Positions 48,436 to 60,600 of a stretch of DNA of 64,000 nt are shown piece after piece. Position 1 is the first letter of the stretch. The number at the start of each line of letters is the position of its first letter. The position numbers and the translations under genes are program-made. The notes under the pieces were generated by a model, which worked only from the letters and a program-made list of their open reading frames with translations, was not told where the DNA came from and made no database searches. Source of the stretch: Melanocharis versteri (Eukaryota; Chordata; Aves; Passeriformes; Melanocharitidae); NCBI GenBank assembly GCA_013397845.1, contig VZTG01003804.1:507896-571895 (forward strand). The letters are read 5' to 3'.

Positions 48436-48474
48436 GGTCTCTTCAAAACCAAACCATTCCATGATTCTTTGATG

Positions 48475-51400
48475 TATTTGTTCTATGATTCATATCCAAG
48501 TGTACTCTATTACTTTTCTTTCTCTGCCCACACAATCATCTGAAAGTTTAAATTTTTATTCTGCTACCACAGAAATCCACCACCTGTTGCAAAGAACATT
48601 TACTGTTCAACTTTTAACAATCTGAAGTGCCCTATTGAGGTCTGTGTATAGTTTCTGGGTCAAAATCCTTGGGTGAAAGAACTATGTGAGATAAATACAA
48701 ACAAAAGTAAATCCCATATTCTCTTCTAAATTTCTACATCATAGATGTATTGAGACCCTCACTTACTATCCCATAGACACAATTCCCCCTCCTGCTATGT
48801 TCAACTGAGAAACCCTTTTCCTGGAGCTATGCTTTCAAATTTGCTTTTTTTTTTTTTTTCTTTTTTTTGACAGCTGCTTGTCATTTCTTCTCACATTCAC
48901 TGTTGTTGCTGCTATTTGTTTGCAGTGGCACTTGATTCCCTCAGTCAGAAAAACTGCTCTCTGTAAAGATATTAATTGATTAAACTACATAATTCAACAA
49001 CAACTTGACTGTCTTTCTCTCTCAGGTTTCTCTTGCCCTGCTTGGATCTCGTTTGCCACATTGATCTGAGACTGTGTGTAGAAGGAAAGCAGCACTACAG
49101 AACTGCTGTGGAGAGGAAAAGGCACTTTCTTTAGCCTTCACTGCAGTCACTCAAGACATATTCCTGGTTTCCCTGTGGGTCTTTGTTTCCTATTGATAGT
49201 CATTTCTAGGTAGAATTTCCTTGAGACACCTGACTCAAAAACATTTCCCTCTTCTCTGGGTGCGTGCCCAGCTCCAAGTCAGAATATAACATGCAGGCGC
49301 ACCAAGTCTTCTTACCTGCAGCTGTATGTCCTAATCTCCAACAAGAGAGGACTTGGACATGTCAGAGACATATATCATTCTCCAAACAGATACCAGTCTG
49401 GATATTTAAGGAGACCAGAGTCCCAGCGTGCACTAGGGTGGTTATCAAAGCAGACATCTCTGCAGAGCCTTGGCACCTGTCCACAAGCTGACTGCTGTTG
49501 TGTGACAGGGCTCAAACTGTGAAGTCAGAATCTCAGTGGTATGAAGATTCTGCCAGAAAGAAGAGTATAGCCCCCACAGAGGTTTTACTCCACCTGGCTA
49601 AACAAACTCAGTCTCTTCCCTTCTACCCGAATATGTTGACCTGTGCACTGAGTGAACCCACCAACCTGCATTAACATGGATGGTGAAAATATTTTATGTT
49701 TTGGAACACAGACCTGCACTGTAACTGGTGAAAAAGATACACAGCAGTCATGTCTTGTGAAGCAGAACTCCAGCATCTACCAAAACTCATAGTCTTTCTG
49801 CATGTATCAGGGATGGATGATAGTCCTAATTAAACACTTCCTAAGCCAGTGATTAGAAGATTTTGCTTAGCTGGGGGCACTACACGTTCACCAATATAGT
49901 AGAGTAACCAGCAGAAGATTACATCTCTATAATACCTTAGTCTCTTGGGTAAGTACATAGGTGTTTGCCTTGATATACGCAGAAAACAGTTTAATTCCTA
50001 CACCCAAGCAAGCAGATACTGCTACTGACTGCTCAGCATGCACTGAAGCTAGTCAGCCTGTACAAAGTTCTAAGCAGTTGTCCTCCAGGAAATTTGCATC
50101 TAGCCTATATGTGGTCTGAAATAGAGATTCTACATGGGTCTAGAGCTTACTACGCAGATTCCAGCCATCCCTCCAGCTTCCATGATAAAGAGTTATCTTT
50201 TAGCATTATCTGGCTGTTAGACAATATAAAGCAATGCTACAGATCACCATACATGTTTAGTATATTTTTCCATTTACTGTCCTTTAAGTTTCTTCTCATT
50301 TTCTTTACCATGCTTAATCTCCTATATGCATTCCTCTCCTGCCTCTTTTTTTAGGCAGCTTGTGGGTATCTGTATGCATGCTTTTCAAAATGGGTGCTCT
50401 GGAAAAGACAAGAAGCCCAGTAATCTCCTGAACCAACTCTACAAAGAAAAATATCTGTCTTCATTTTCCATATACTGCATGCTGTTTCTTGACTAAAGCT
50501 AACGCTTAACCTGTCAAGCTTGCTTTAATCCTTAAAATATACAACTGCAGCAATGATCTTTGTAGAAGTAAACAGAGATAAGCCTACTCTGAGGAAGTGA
50601 AGGGATTAGTTGTGTATCTCTGAATGGCTAAACCACTTACGATCATTCTTTGCAGTGTATCCATCATGTGTTTATTATCCTACTATGTGCCAAGAAAAAG
50701 AGTGTCAAAATAAATATGGGCAAACCACATTCCTTAATCAGCCTTTCTTTTTCACTGCATACATATGATTGGCTGTGTAGCAGAGCTGCTGCAGAATTGC
50801 ATGACATCCAGGGCGTTTGCTTACCCAGAGTGGAAGAAGTTCACACAGTTGCTGAAAATCATAAATATCAGGCTTGGATACAGCTTGTTATAGTTTCCTC
50901 CACTTCACAAGAATAACCTCCATGAATTATTTTGACCAACACCGCTTTAAGCTAGCACGGCTAAATCATTTGTGCTTTGAAAGTCTAGCAAATAATTCAT
51001 TCATCTCTCAGCAGGTATTCAGAAAAGAGATTTTCTTGACATCCTAAGCAATATACTATCATCAGAACTATCACTGTCCTCTCACTGAAAAGAAGAAATG
51101 AACAGATATTGGTGGCTGGACTGTGAAATCTTGTTTCAGGTTGTTAAAGCTCATTTTAATGTATAGTTAAACAACCAGATGGTAACCTGCTCTCAGAGAA
51201 ACATGTTACTGATCAGGTTATTTGTTTTCAATACTTTCTTCAATGCCTTTCAATACTTTCTTTCAATTACTTTCTTCAAGGGATAAAAATTGACAGTCTT
51301 CTTGTAAATTGTGTTTGAAATTAAGATTATCAATTTTAGTAACATGGGTTTTCCCCCATTCTTTTAAGACAAATTGATGTTCCGGCATTAAAACACATCA

Positions 51401-54400
51401 AGACCGAATGTAGACAGGTATAATTGTGGCAGTAAGTGAAATTCTTTTAAACAGAAATATATCAGAACCAAACTGATAGTTTAACATCCTGTATTTTAAA
51501 CAAATTAGACAGGATTTTGGAGAAATCATGGACCAAAAAAAAAAGATATCTGTCTTTTAGTGGGCCCAGTGCGAAGCAGTTTGGTAAAATGTTTTTAGCA
51601 ATGGGTAAAATAAGATTTTGGATAGCCTTCTTATGGATATTGTAGAGAAAAACAAGTATCCCAAACTGAGTCTAGTAATTTAATGATTGAGATTATATGA
51701 ATTGGCTGACTGCAATATCAGAAGCTAAAATTTGTCGGTCCAGAAAGTCATTCTCAGTCTTATGTTCCTTTTAAATTATTAGGAATAGGATCTCACTCCT
51801 CTCTAAAGCAGCAGAAATATGGTTTGTTTGAGATTTGGGTTTTTTGTATTTTTTTTTCCTGAAAATGGTGGAATTATTTTCAGCCTGCTGGGCTCTTTTG
51901 GGGGATCAAATATGTAGATTTTGACCAACAAAGACAACTTCATGAAAATTATGTTGTACTATGGAGAAAAAGAAGTTGATGAGTTTAAGTCAAACCCCTG
52001 GAGAATTTTAGAGCTGAAAGCAAATAGTTACTTTAAAATTTGATATCCAAGAAACAGAGGTAATGTATATAACAAGAAAAGGTACTCAGTTTACCAGGAC
52101 TGAAGAGTGGGGTGAAGTTTCCTTAGATTTCATGACTTGCAGAACTGGTCTAAGGTATGTTTTCAGACAAATACACCTTTTATTTCCCAGGGGAAAATGT
52201 GTCACGTACAGCTGAATACATTCAGAAAGCAAGGAACTACTCTGCTGAGCAGGTAGAGCACTGGGAGCAGTCAGGGAGTGAAAGGAAAAGCCTCAGGCAC
52301 TATAGATGTTCAGAGCCAGTAAATCTTCGTGGTCACGGGGCAGAAGTTTGAGAACATTATGTTTTCATTTGACTATCAAATAGTGAAGATTAGATAGTGA
52401 AGATTCTTAGAGTACTAAATGCCTAGATCATCCTGTGAGTTTTAGTCCATAGCATAAGGGCATGTAAAGCATAGTTAGGAACATGTACATAGCCATATAT
52501 TTAGTTTCTCATAAGGCAGTTTATACTGAAAAAGGCTAAAAGACTTTTATGTGAGAAGCTGTCGTAATGGCTTGACATAATTATAACCAAATTATAAGCA
52601 GTTCATTTATCTGCTCATCCCTTTTTCTTTGTGACCCAAGACATTTACCTGTGTAGGGAACAGATATAATGTACCAACTGCTACACTATGAAGAATATTT
52701 GAAGCTGTAATTGGATACAGGCACACACATGGAGAGAAAAAAAGAAAGCGAGAAAACATCCTCCCAAAGTGATATGTGTTTGAAAACAGGTAATGGGAAT
52801 ATTCAAAGAACCTGAAGCGTTTGAAGTGCCAGTGACAGCTTTACTTTTAATCACAGGGACATTCTGGGGTTGTTTCTACAAACCTCTGCTTTGATATCTT
52901 CCTACCTCGCTTCTTTACATTCTTGCTTATCCTACTTACCATTGTCTGTCTCTAGACTGCGAGCTCTGCAGAGCAGAGCATCTCGCTACGTGTTTGTTTA
53001 GTAATGAGGATACCAACCTCAGATGAAGCCTGTAGTCACTGCTGGAAGACAGCTATAATGATTTTGCATTCACGTCAGAAACGCTTGTAATAGCAACAGT
53101 TCAACATTTTTACTTCTTTGCAGAAGTCAGTACACCACTGTGGGACAATATCCTTTCCTTCCACACTCTGTTCTCACACTCTCCCAGTACAATGTAGCTC
53201 TTCTTCCCTGTTGTCTCGGTGGAGGTTGTTTACTGGCATTAACTTAATCTAGTTGAATCATTCCTTTAACAGCAGTTAAAATGCACAGCTATGTCTGAGA
53301 AAAGAATTTTTGTTCAGTGACCAGTCGATTACTTCTACAAAACACGTGTTTAAGGCAATCCAGAACTACAAAACTGCGCTTCCTGGGCATATTAACGCGA
53401 TTTTTAACACCAACTGATCTTTATAATGATAATATGTGAGCTTTAACACAACAGAAAACAACACTGCTCCACTGCTGATCATTTGAGATACAGAGCAATG
53501 ACAAATGGTGGATTTACGTCTTTCAAATGGTAAACAAGAGGGTTGGGATATGGCTTCCCGTGTCAAATATATTTTGTTTAATATTCTAACTTGGATTTAA
53601 GGGAATACTTAACTGGACTATCCAGTTTACCCTTTTACATTGTATCACTTATTAAATTCATAATTAAATTACTGGACCAGGAGTCAGATGTGTATTCAGA
53701 TGTGGGTTTGCCTCAGACTTTTGCTTTGACACTGAGAATCACTCCAAAACTCCATGGTTTATGTTCCCTAACCCAGGAACAGGGACTGTGACTATTTTTC
53801 CTTTTGTATTTGGGATATAAAGAGTATAAATAGGGGTTACAGGAACAAAGTAATACTTCTTAGAGTACTTCTCTGAATTAATTAGAGTACTACTACAATA
53901 CCAAGGGTAACACAACAGTCTGATAAAAAACAGAAACAGGACTTTTGGGCTCATACAATTAAATAATATTGTAAGGGTCAAGAAGTAGGATGATTTATTA
54001 ACAATCTATTAAAACTGGTAAAACAGTTAATGGAACTTAAAAGTATTTATTATTAGATTGTGACTAAAGCTTTGATTACCTCAGGACTGATATCTAGTCT
54101 GAGATCCTAAAATATTAGATCCTTTTTACCACTATATGCTTGCCTGCTTTGTTTTCTGAATAACTCTGGAAAGGCATTTGCATAAAAGACTACCAGAAAG
54201 TAGGTGTACAGTCAGGTTGATGGGCTGGCAGCTCTAGAAAAATTGGAGGTTTGGTGACTCCTTTGAATAGTGATCTGGGTTTTTTAATATGAAAACAACA
54301 TCATTGCCCCAAAAAAATCAAACAGAGAATGTCTCTGTGTTAAGAGAAGCAGCTGACATGGGTTATAAATTTTGGAAAATCAAATTCTCCTCCTGAAACA

Positions 54401-56086
54401 TAGAATGCATATTCATGGGAGGAAAGAATAATGAGCTGAAAGCCTTCAGACTGAAATAGGCTTAAAATAGCCGTTCTTTGATTTCCTTAGAAATTTCCCA
54501 AGCCACTGGACTAACGTACAAAGGAAAGCACCTTTCTCACCAGTTACTTTCAGAGCCCTTCACCAACCATGCCTATCAGCTGTGGCCTGAGCCTTCTGCC
54601 TGTTCATGCCCTGCTGAAAGCCCAGTGCTCCTCACTGGCTGCTCTCCCCAGCGCTGGGCTCCCTCTGTGCATGGCAGCACTGCTTACTCTGCAAGAATGT
54701 TTAGGCAATGTACAAACCCAACGAATAGAACTGAGGCTTCTGAAGCCTGGAGAGGTGAGATCTGGAACAGATCAAGTGAATAGGACTTCCACCCCTGGTC
54801 CTTAACTTCTAGGGTAAGTAATGAACCTTGTAATTTAGGCCAACTTAATTAAAATAATACCAGGATAGAGAACAATAAGGAGCAATAATTAAACCTGGTA
54901 CTGTAAACCAACACAGAGCAAGTGCAAAATGAGCACACAAGGGGCATGCTAAAGGTCTTTTAATCAAAACAGATTGATGTTAAATGAAATAATTAGAAAA
55001 TTTTTAAAAAGCGAAATACAGAACTTTAAATGAAAAACACAGAAGAATGCAACAACAATCCCGTGCTGCCTCTGAAGCAGTGAGGAATAAAAAATATAAT
55101 TAACAGATGAGTAAATATAAATCTTTAAGCAAAACAAAAGACAAATGGATCAGAGAAACCTACCAAAATATATTCCTAATACATTTTCACTTTATGAAAG
55201 AGTAGGACCTATATTCACCTGAATTTTTGTTAGCTTAACTCCTGTACTGTAATAGTGCAGAAGGATATAATTTTCCTTTGCTTAAACTTGACAGCAAATG
55301 GAGGGACTGAGCATGACAATGAAAAGCACATTTTTCTTCATATGTGTGCACTGAGGCCCTTGAAAAAAGCTGAGTAAGAAGCTCACATATTTTTTCCTTG
55401 GTTTAGATGTGTGACTAAAGAGGTTACTGGCCCTCACAGCTGCTGGTTGCTGGTCACTTCCCCTTGCAGACCTTGCCACCCTCTTGAGTTTGCTAGCTCA
55501 GTAATTAAAAGGAAATTAAAACTGCTCAGCAAATTTAAATGCTAAGTTCTGGACTCTACTGGCTTTCTAAAAAAAATTTGGGTTTTTTTTCCCTTCACCT
55601 TTTTAATTGAAACAGACTAGAAAGTGACAAATCATGCAGACTGGAGCTGTGGTAACCTCCAGTAAGAAGCAGGAGCAAGTAGAAGTTGCTTTTCAAGCTG
55701 ATATCACTGAATCCAGAAGACAATTTGTGAGTAAGCTGTTCCTTGTGTGAGTGGCAAGGGCTAATTGTAAGGCTAGATTTTTCCCCCATGTTCCCATGCA
55801 AGTAATATTTTTGTGGCAGGAAGAAGCAGGAGGAAGATTTGAAAATAGGCTTCAAGAGACTAGGAATTTAGATGGACCCTGTAGACACTGCAAGGAACAA
55901 ACAGGGCAGGTGTGTGTGTCAAAGATTTGACTGTGAATCAGTGTTAAGTGTGAATTTCTTCAGAGCCATAACTAGGATTAATATGGGTGTTGGTAGTGTA
56001 TGCAGTGGTAAGGAAATTCACTTGGCATCCTGTAAACACATGGAGAAAAGAAGGCTCTGGGGAGATTTTCTAGCACCTTCCAAAAC
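48475..56086. other. Single-copy AT-rich non-coding DNA, about 7.6 kb
   Basis: No gene or recognised element was seen. A T-rich tract lies at 48845-48868. A locally GC-richer block at 54540-54830 holds a 101-codon frame of no recognised family and two splice-donor-like motifs (GTGAGA at 54755, GTAAGT at 54814). Three near-copies of TTCAATACTTTCTT lie within 51226-51296. Confidence 0.5.
48845..48868. repeat. T-rich tract
   Basis: A poly-T run interrupted by a single C. It is low complexity. Confidence 0.8.
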
Positions 56087-56310
56087 CTAGAGGGGGACTT
56101 ATGAGAAGGGTAAGGCGGGGCTTTTGAGAAGGGCATGTAGTGGTTGCACAAGAGCTTTGAACTGAAAGAGAGTAGATTCCGATTAAAAAAAATTCTTCGC
56201 TATGAGGCTGTGAGGCACCAGCACAAGCTGCCCAGAGGAGCTGTGAATGCCCCATCCTTGGAAGCGTGCATGGCCTGGTCAGATGAGGTTTTGAGCAACC
56301 TGGTCATGAA
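56087..56310 (+). mobile_element. CR1 LINE fragment lacking the 3' terminus
   Basis: The ORF2 C-terminal region is recognisable: GAGGGGGACTTATGAGAAGG, GGGCATGTAGTGGTTGCACAAG, AACTGAAAGAGAGTAGATTCCG, GAGGCACCAGCACAAGCTGCC and TTTTGAGCAACCTGGTC. In one frame LRYEAVRHQHKLPRGAVNAPS matches the CR1 motif RHWNRLPxxVxxPS. The match stops at about 56310, before the last 60-70 bp that carry the 3' untranslated region and tail. Near 56097-56125 GAGAAGGG occurs twice around GTAAGGCGGGGCTTTT, a small local duplication. Confidence 0.85.
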
Positions 56311-57078
56311 ACGCGCCAGTCTCAGACTAAATCACTGATCCAGAGAAGCACTCTGGTCTGCCAGAGACTACTTTTCCTATGTGTTTGCAAAGTATGAGAC
56401 AAGTTAAAATTTGCTTTAGAAGGAATTCAGAAAAAGCATCTTAATACTGCTACATGGCAACCTTGCTATTGAGCAAAATTTGAACAGGGCCTGATGGCAT
56501 ATTCTGGCAGTCTTATAGTGAAGAGCAGTGCCCTCTTCCAATACCGAGAAGTGACTCGTATCAGTAGTGCTAATAATATCACTGGAAGCTGCGTGATAAG
56601 AAATATCTCTCTGATATTAGTCAGACTCCACAATCTGGATTTCTGAGATGGATTCAGTTTACAGAGTTGGTTAGTACAGGAGCAGGGTGAATCTTCTGAC
56701 GAGTTTAAGAACCAGAATCTGTACATTATACTCACATTTATTCTTGGATTTTTAATTTTTTTTTAAAAAAGCAAAACAATAATTTTAGTTCAAGTCAATA
56801 CAAGCGCTAATAGGATGAAATAGCTCAGTTAGACACATCTCAGTCAGCACTGTATTTAAGGAAATATCACAGTAATCACGCAGTAAGCTGCAGATGCACT
56901 GCTATACTCATAGACAGACAGAGACATGAACACTGAATGGAAGGAGGTAACCTTGCATTAGCACAACTGTGCAAATTCATGTTCCTGCTTCTCTGTATCC
57001 AGTATTGCTTGAATTTAGCATCTTTGACTATTAATTACAATCTTCTGTGTATCCAGCCATCTCCTATAAATACACATC
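56311..57078. other. Non-coding DNA between two CR1 fragments
   Basis: No gene or element was recognised. A T/A-rich junction occurs at 56750-56770. Confidence 0.5.
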
Positions 57079-57622
57079 ACAAAATCATAGAAAGATTTTC
57101 ATTGGAAGGGACCTTAAAGATCACCTAGTTCTAATCCTCCTACTGTGGGCAGGGACACCTTTCACTAGACCACGTCACTCAAAGCCCCATCCAGCCCGGC
57201 CTTGAAGACTTCCAGGGATGGGGCACCCACAGTTTCTCTAGGCAACCTGTGCCAGTGTCTCACCACATTCATAGTGAAGAATTCTTTCTAATACCTAATT
57301 TAAGCCTTCCCTCTTTCAGTTTAAGGCCATTATCCCTTGTCCAGCCACTACATGCCCTTCTAAAAAGTGCTTCTTCTGCTCTCTTGTATCCCTCTTTAAG
57401 CACTTGAAGGCTGCTCTAAGGTCTCCTTGGCACATTTTCTTCTCCAGACTCAATAGCCCCAACTCTCTCAGCCTGTCTTCATAGGAGAGGCCAGAGCTTC
57501 AACCCTCTGATCATCTTAATGTCCTCCTCTGGAATTGCTGCTGCAGGTTGATCTCCTTCTTATGCTTGGGCCCCAGAGCTGAAGGTAGTATTCCATGTGG
57601 GGTTTCATGAGAGTAAAGGGTG
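57079..57622 (-). mobile_element. CR1 LINE 3' end, about 540 bp
   Basis: The plus strand starts with the complement of the CR1 tail (AAAATCATAGAAAGATTTTC), followed by TTGGAAGGGACCTTAAAGATCACC, CCCATCCAGCCCGGCCTTGAAG, GGCAACCTGTGCCAGTGTCTCACC and onward to GGGCCCCAGAGCTGAAGGTAGTATTCCATGTGG. On the minus strand this gives the CR1 ORF2 C-terminal region with frameshifts and then the 3' end. The 5' end is a truncation near 57622. The subfamily differs from the copy at 1-264; it is the type with a GAGCAACCTGGTC-like block. Confidence 0.93.
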
Positions 57623-60600
57623 GTTCCAAAGCATAAGTCTGACATGATTCTATTCTATTAGAGGAGAATTGCAATTACACAATCAGTGAAGGAAGTTTTA
57701 ACTCAGGCAAATATATTAATATTTACAGTTTAATCATAGGATCGTGTTCGTGCCTGGCACTGTGGAAGCTGTGTCCATAGAAGATGACTCCAAGGCATTG
57801 CAGTAATACAGATATAAAAAATTAGCCAGGGATGAGAAGGTACTAATGCAAAGGGGTGGATGAATTTCCTGCTGATGTCAAATGCAGTCATGTTGACTTT
57901 AATGGGATCAAATGGAAAGACAGAGTGTGATTACAATATGATAGGATTTATAAATTCATTAGAAAGTACAAATACTCTTCCTTGTTTACATTTAAGTTTT
58001 CATTTTAATTGTACTTTAATATGTTTTCCTTGGGAAACAAATAGATGTGACAAATTATGCCAGGTAATTTGTTGTAATAGATGCAAAGAACTAGAAGCCT
58101 GCTGTGAGCCATCAAACACATTTGGAGGTCAAAGCTATACTGTTTAATTCTTAGTTCTGGGAAAGAAATTATTCTGGTAATGTTACCTGGATACCAAACT
58201 GCACACAGACATTTGACTTTGCTGTTAATGTGTGAAAAACACTTCTTCAGCAACACCTGCTCACAAGCAATTGCAGCGGACTCTCTCACTCTTGTTATGC
58301 AGGGAAGCTGCTTCTCCTTCTGTTATAGCTGTTGGTAAAGTAAAGCCATATACACTACTTCCAGTCTTAGTTCCTTAAACATTATTGTACAAATGTCTCC
58401 TCATATCTCTCTTCCTTTTTTTTTTTTTTTTTTCTGATTTAAATTATTCTTTTTCTATGTCCATTGGAGCCTGCACTTTTCTCTTATCCTTTCCATTTCT
58501 GAGATCCCAGCAGCAGCCATTCTACCTTTGTGGACATAACAGGTTCCTTTGTGTTAATTTTAAACATTAAAAATTAAATGCATTAGTGCTTATACAGAGA
58601 GATATATGATGGTCTCTAGTGGTTCTCTGTATGTGTGCAGATACAATCTTCAATACCCCTCTCATTTTTACCCATGCAGGAAGAAAAAGATTATTGATAT
58701 CCACCTCTTGCCTTTTATGAGCAAAAACCTTTCGGCAACAGTAAAGAGAGCTGAACAATATGTCCAGAAGAGAGAAGGTGATCTCCTCCATCAAAATATA
58801 AGCTGGAATGCTTCTAGGCACCGCTCAGAATAGTCAACATAATGCAATCGCAAATCACCTAGAATGTCCCTCTTCCTTTGGACTGAGCACCAGAGATGAG
58901 ATCACTCATTCTGAATGGAGGCATCCTTCCTGTATTTGACAGCCAAAATCATATCGACCTTGCATGCAGAATGGGTTCCCAACTCTGTTTCCAGGTGAAG
59001 AAGTGCAGGATGACTGACTGTTAGCCAACAAATGCGTCAGTCTCATATTTCTCCTGAGTCACATCCAGATCTGTACACGAGTCTGTGCCTGCAAATGCAG
59101 GTGTGTGGAAGAATCTTGGCTCTCTTAGCCAGACTGGATATTAGATGCTTACGCAGAGTACATCAGTTGTGCTCAATGCAGTTCCTCAAAACAAATGTAC
59201 CTTCCCCTCAGCTCTGATCACTACTCTAACAGATCTGTACCCCTCAGGACCTGACTTTGGCTGGCCGGAGTCAGCGGCTCCCTGATACGAGAGGCCAAGG
59301 AATTAAAATGTTATGTCTAGCAGCATACTCCTCTGCACAGTGCTGCAAACACTCAGGCTGTTCGCCCCTTAGGACCTCTTTCACAGAGGTCTGTGCACTT
59401 TGGAGGAGCAGGTTTGCCGACACAAGAGGAGAAACAGCATGTTCCATCTCATTTGAACTCTGTTACTCTCTGAAGGATGCATTGTTCTAGGCCAGGAAAC
59501 ATTTTGATTTTAAAATGCAGCTATGCCATGTAGACAGTTTTCCTCTGAAAAAAAATGGATGGTATGGTGAGTAAAGCATCAGAATAAAAAAATATTTATG
59601 CCAGGGTAATCCTTTGAATGGGCAAAGTAATGTTACACTAGTTTACCCATGTGATTTTTCTAAGGCCTTTTGATGTATCAATGTTGGCATCTCTTTAGGT
59701 AATAGTTCCCATATTTTAGGGATTTTGATTACTTTAGTTCAAAAGAAATTTCCATTCCCAATAATTTGGCATCCTCTATTGTTAAAAATTATCCAAAAGA
59801 GAAATAAAGAACCATGGCAACAAGAAAAAAATACATTAAAATTATAAATCTCAAAGCATTTCAGTTCCTTATTCTTGTTTTTTATTCTCCTTTTTTCTTT
59901 AAGTTGTTATTTTTTTTTACTCTTTTTACAAATTCAAACTGGTTTTGAGACCTTTTAGGTAGAAAGGCATAAGGAAAACAAAGAGCTAAAGCACTCTATA
60001 CATACATCAGTAGATGAAAATCTTGACTTTCTACTTTCATGTAGTTGTGATATGTTTAAGTATAGTCTACAAATATTTCTTATTTACACAGGTAACCAAG
60101 TAATGTGCTTAAATATGTATCCAAATATCCAAGCTTAGAGTTTTTAAGGACTGAAAGATTAGAAGACAAATTCATAGTGTCATAATTTCTTTCTCAGAAA
60201 GAAAAAAAGTCTAATGAAAAGTCATTTAGGACAAAATAATTATAGGCCTTGAATCCTGACATTGAAATCCTATCAACATAATTAATAAGCAAGAGGTAGA
60301 TTATTTGGCTTTTGGCTTCCCAAGAATTTAGAGGGTAAAATATAAGATAATATGGCTGAGGGAAATCAGACATGAAAAGATGACAGGTGAAAGGCTGACA
60401 ACCTTCAAAAACTATCTAAACTCCTCCTTTCTACATTATAAGGCATTCTAAAGTAATTTAAATAACATTGAAAAAATGTCAAGAAAATGCATTTCCAGCT
60501 GACCTTCCCTACTTATTTCCCAGCAAAGTTTTCTGGTTGTAGTTTTCTCTGTGTGATCTTTGCTGCTTATTTGCCACATACGGTCTGTACCTATGTCTCT

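Larger units (their letters stand above)
46008..48474 (+). mobile_element. CR1 LINE with ORF1 and ORF2 remnants, interrupted by two LTRs
   Basis: One CR1 copy can be followed in order through two insertions. ORF1 remnants lie at 46008-46240 and 46834-46920, the inter-ORF region and endonuclease start at 46921-47428, a pre-RT segment at 47672-47850, and the ORF2 C-terminus and 3' end at 47860-48474. It ends with the CR1 tail ATTCCATGATTCTTTGATG. Most of the reverse transcriptase is gone through an internal deletion near 47850-47860. Part of the endonuclease is lost at the 47430 junction. The interrupting elements are a minus-strand LTR (46241-46833) and the 3' part of an ERVL LTR (47430-47670). 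The order of insertion implies that the CR1 is older than both. Confidence 0.88.
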
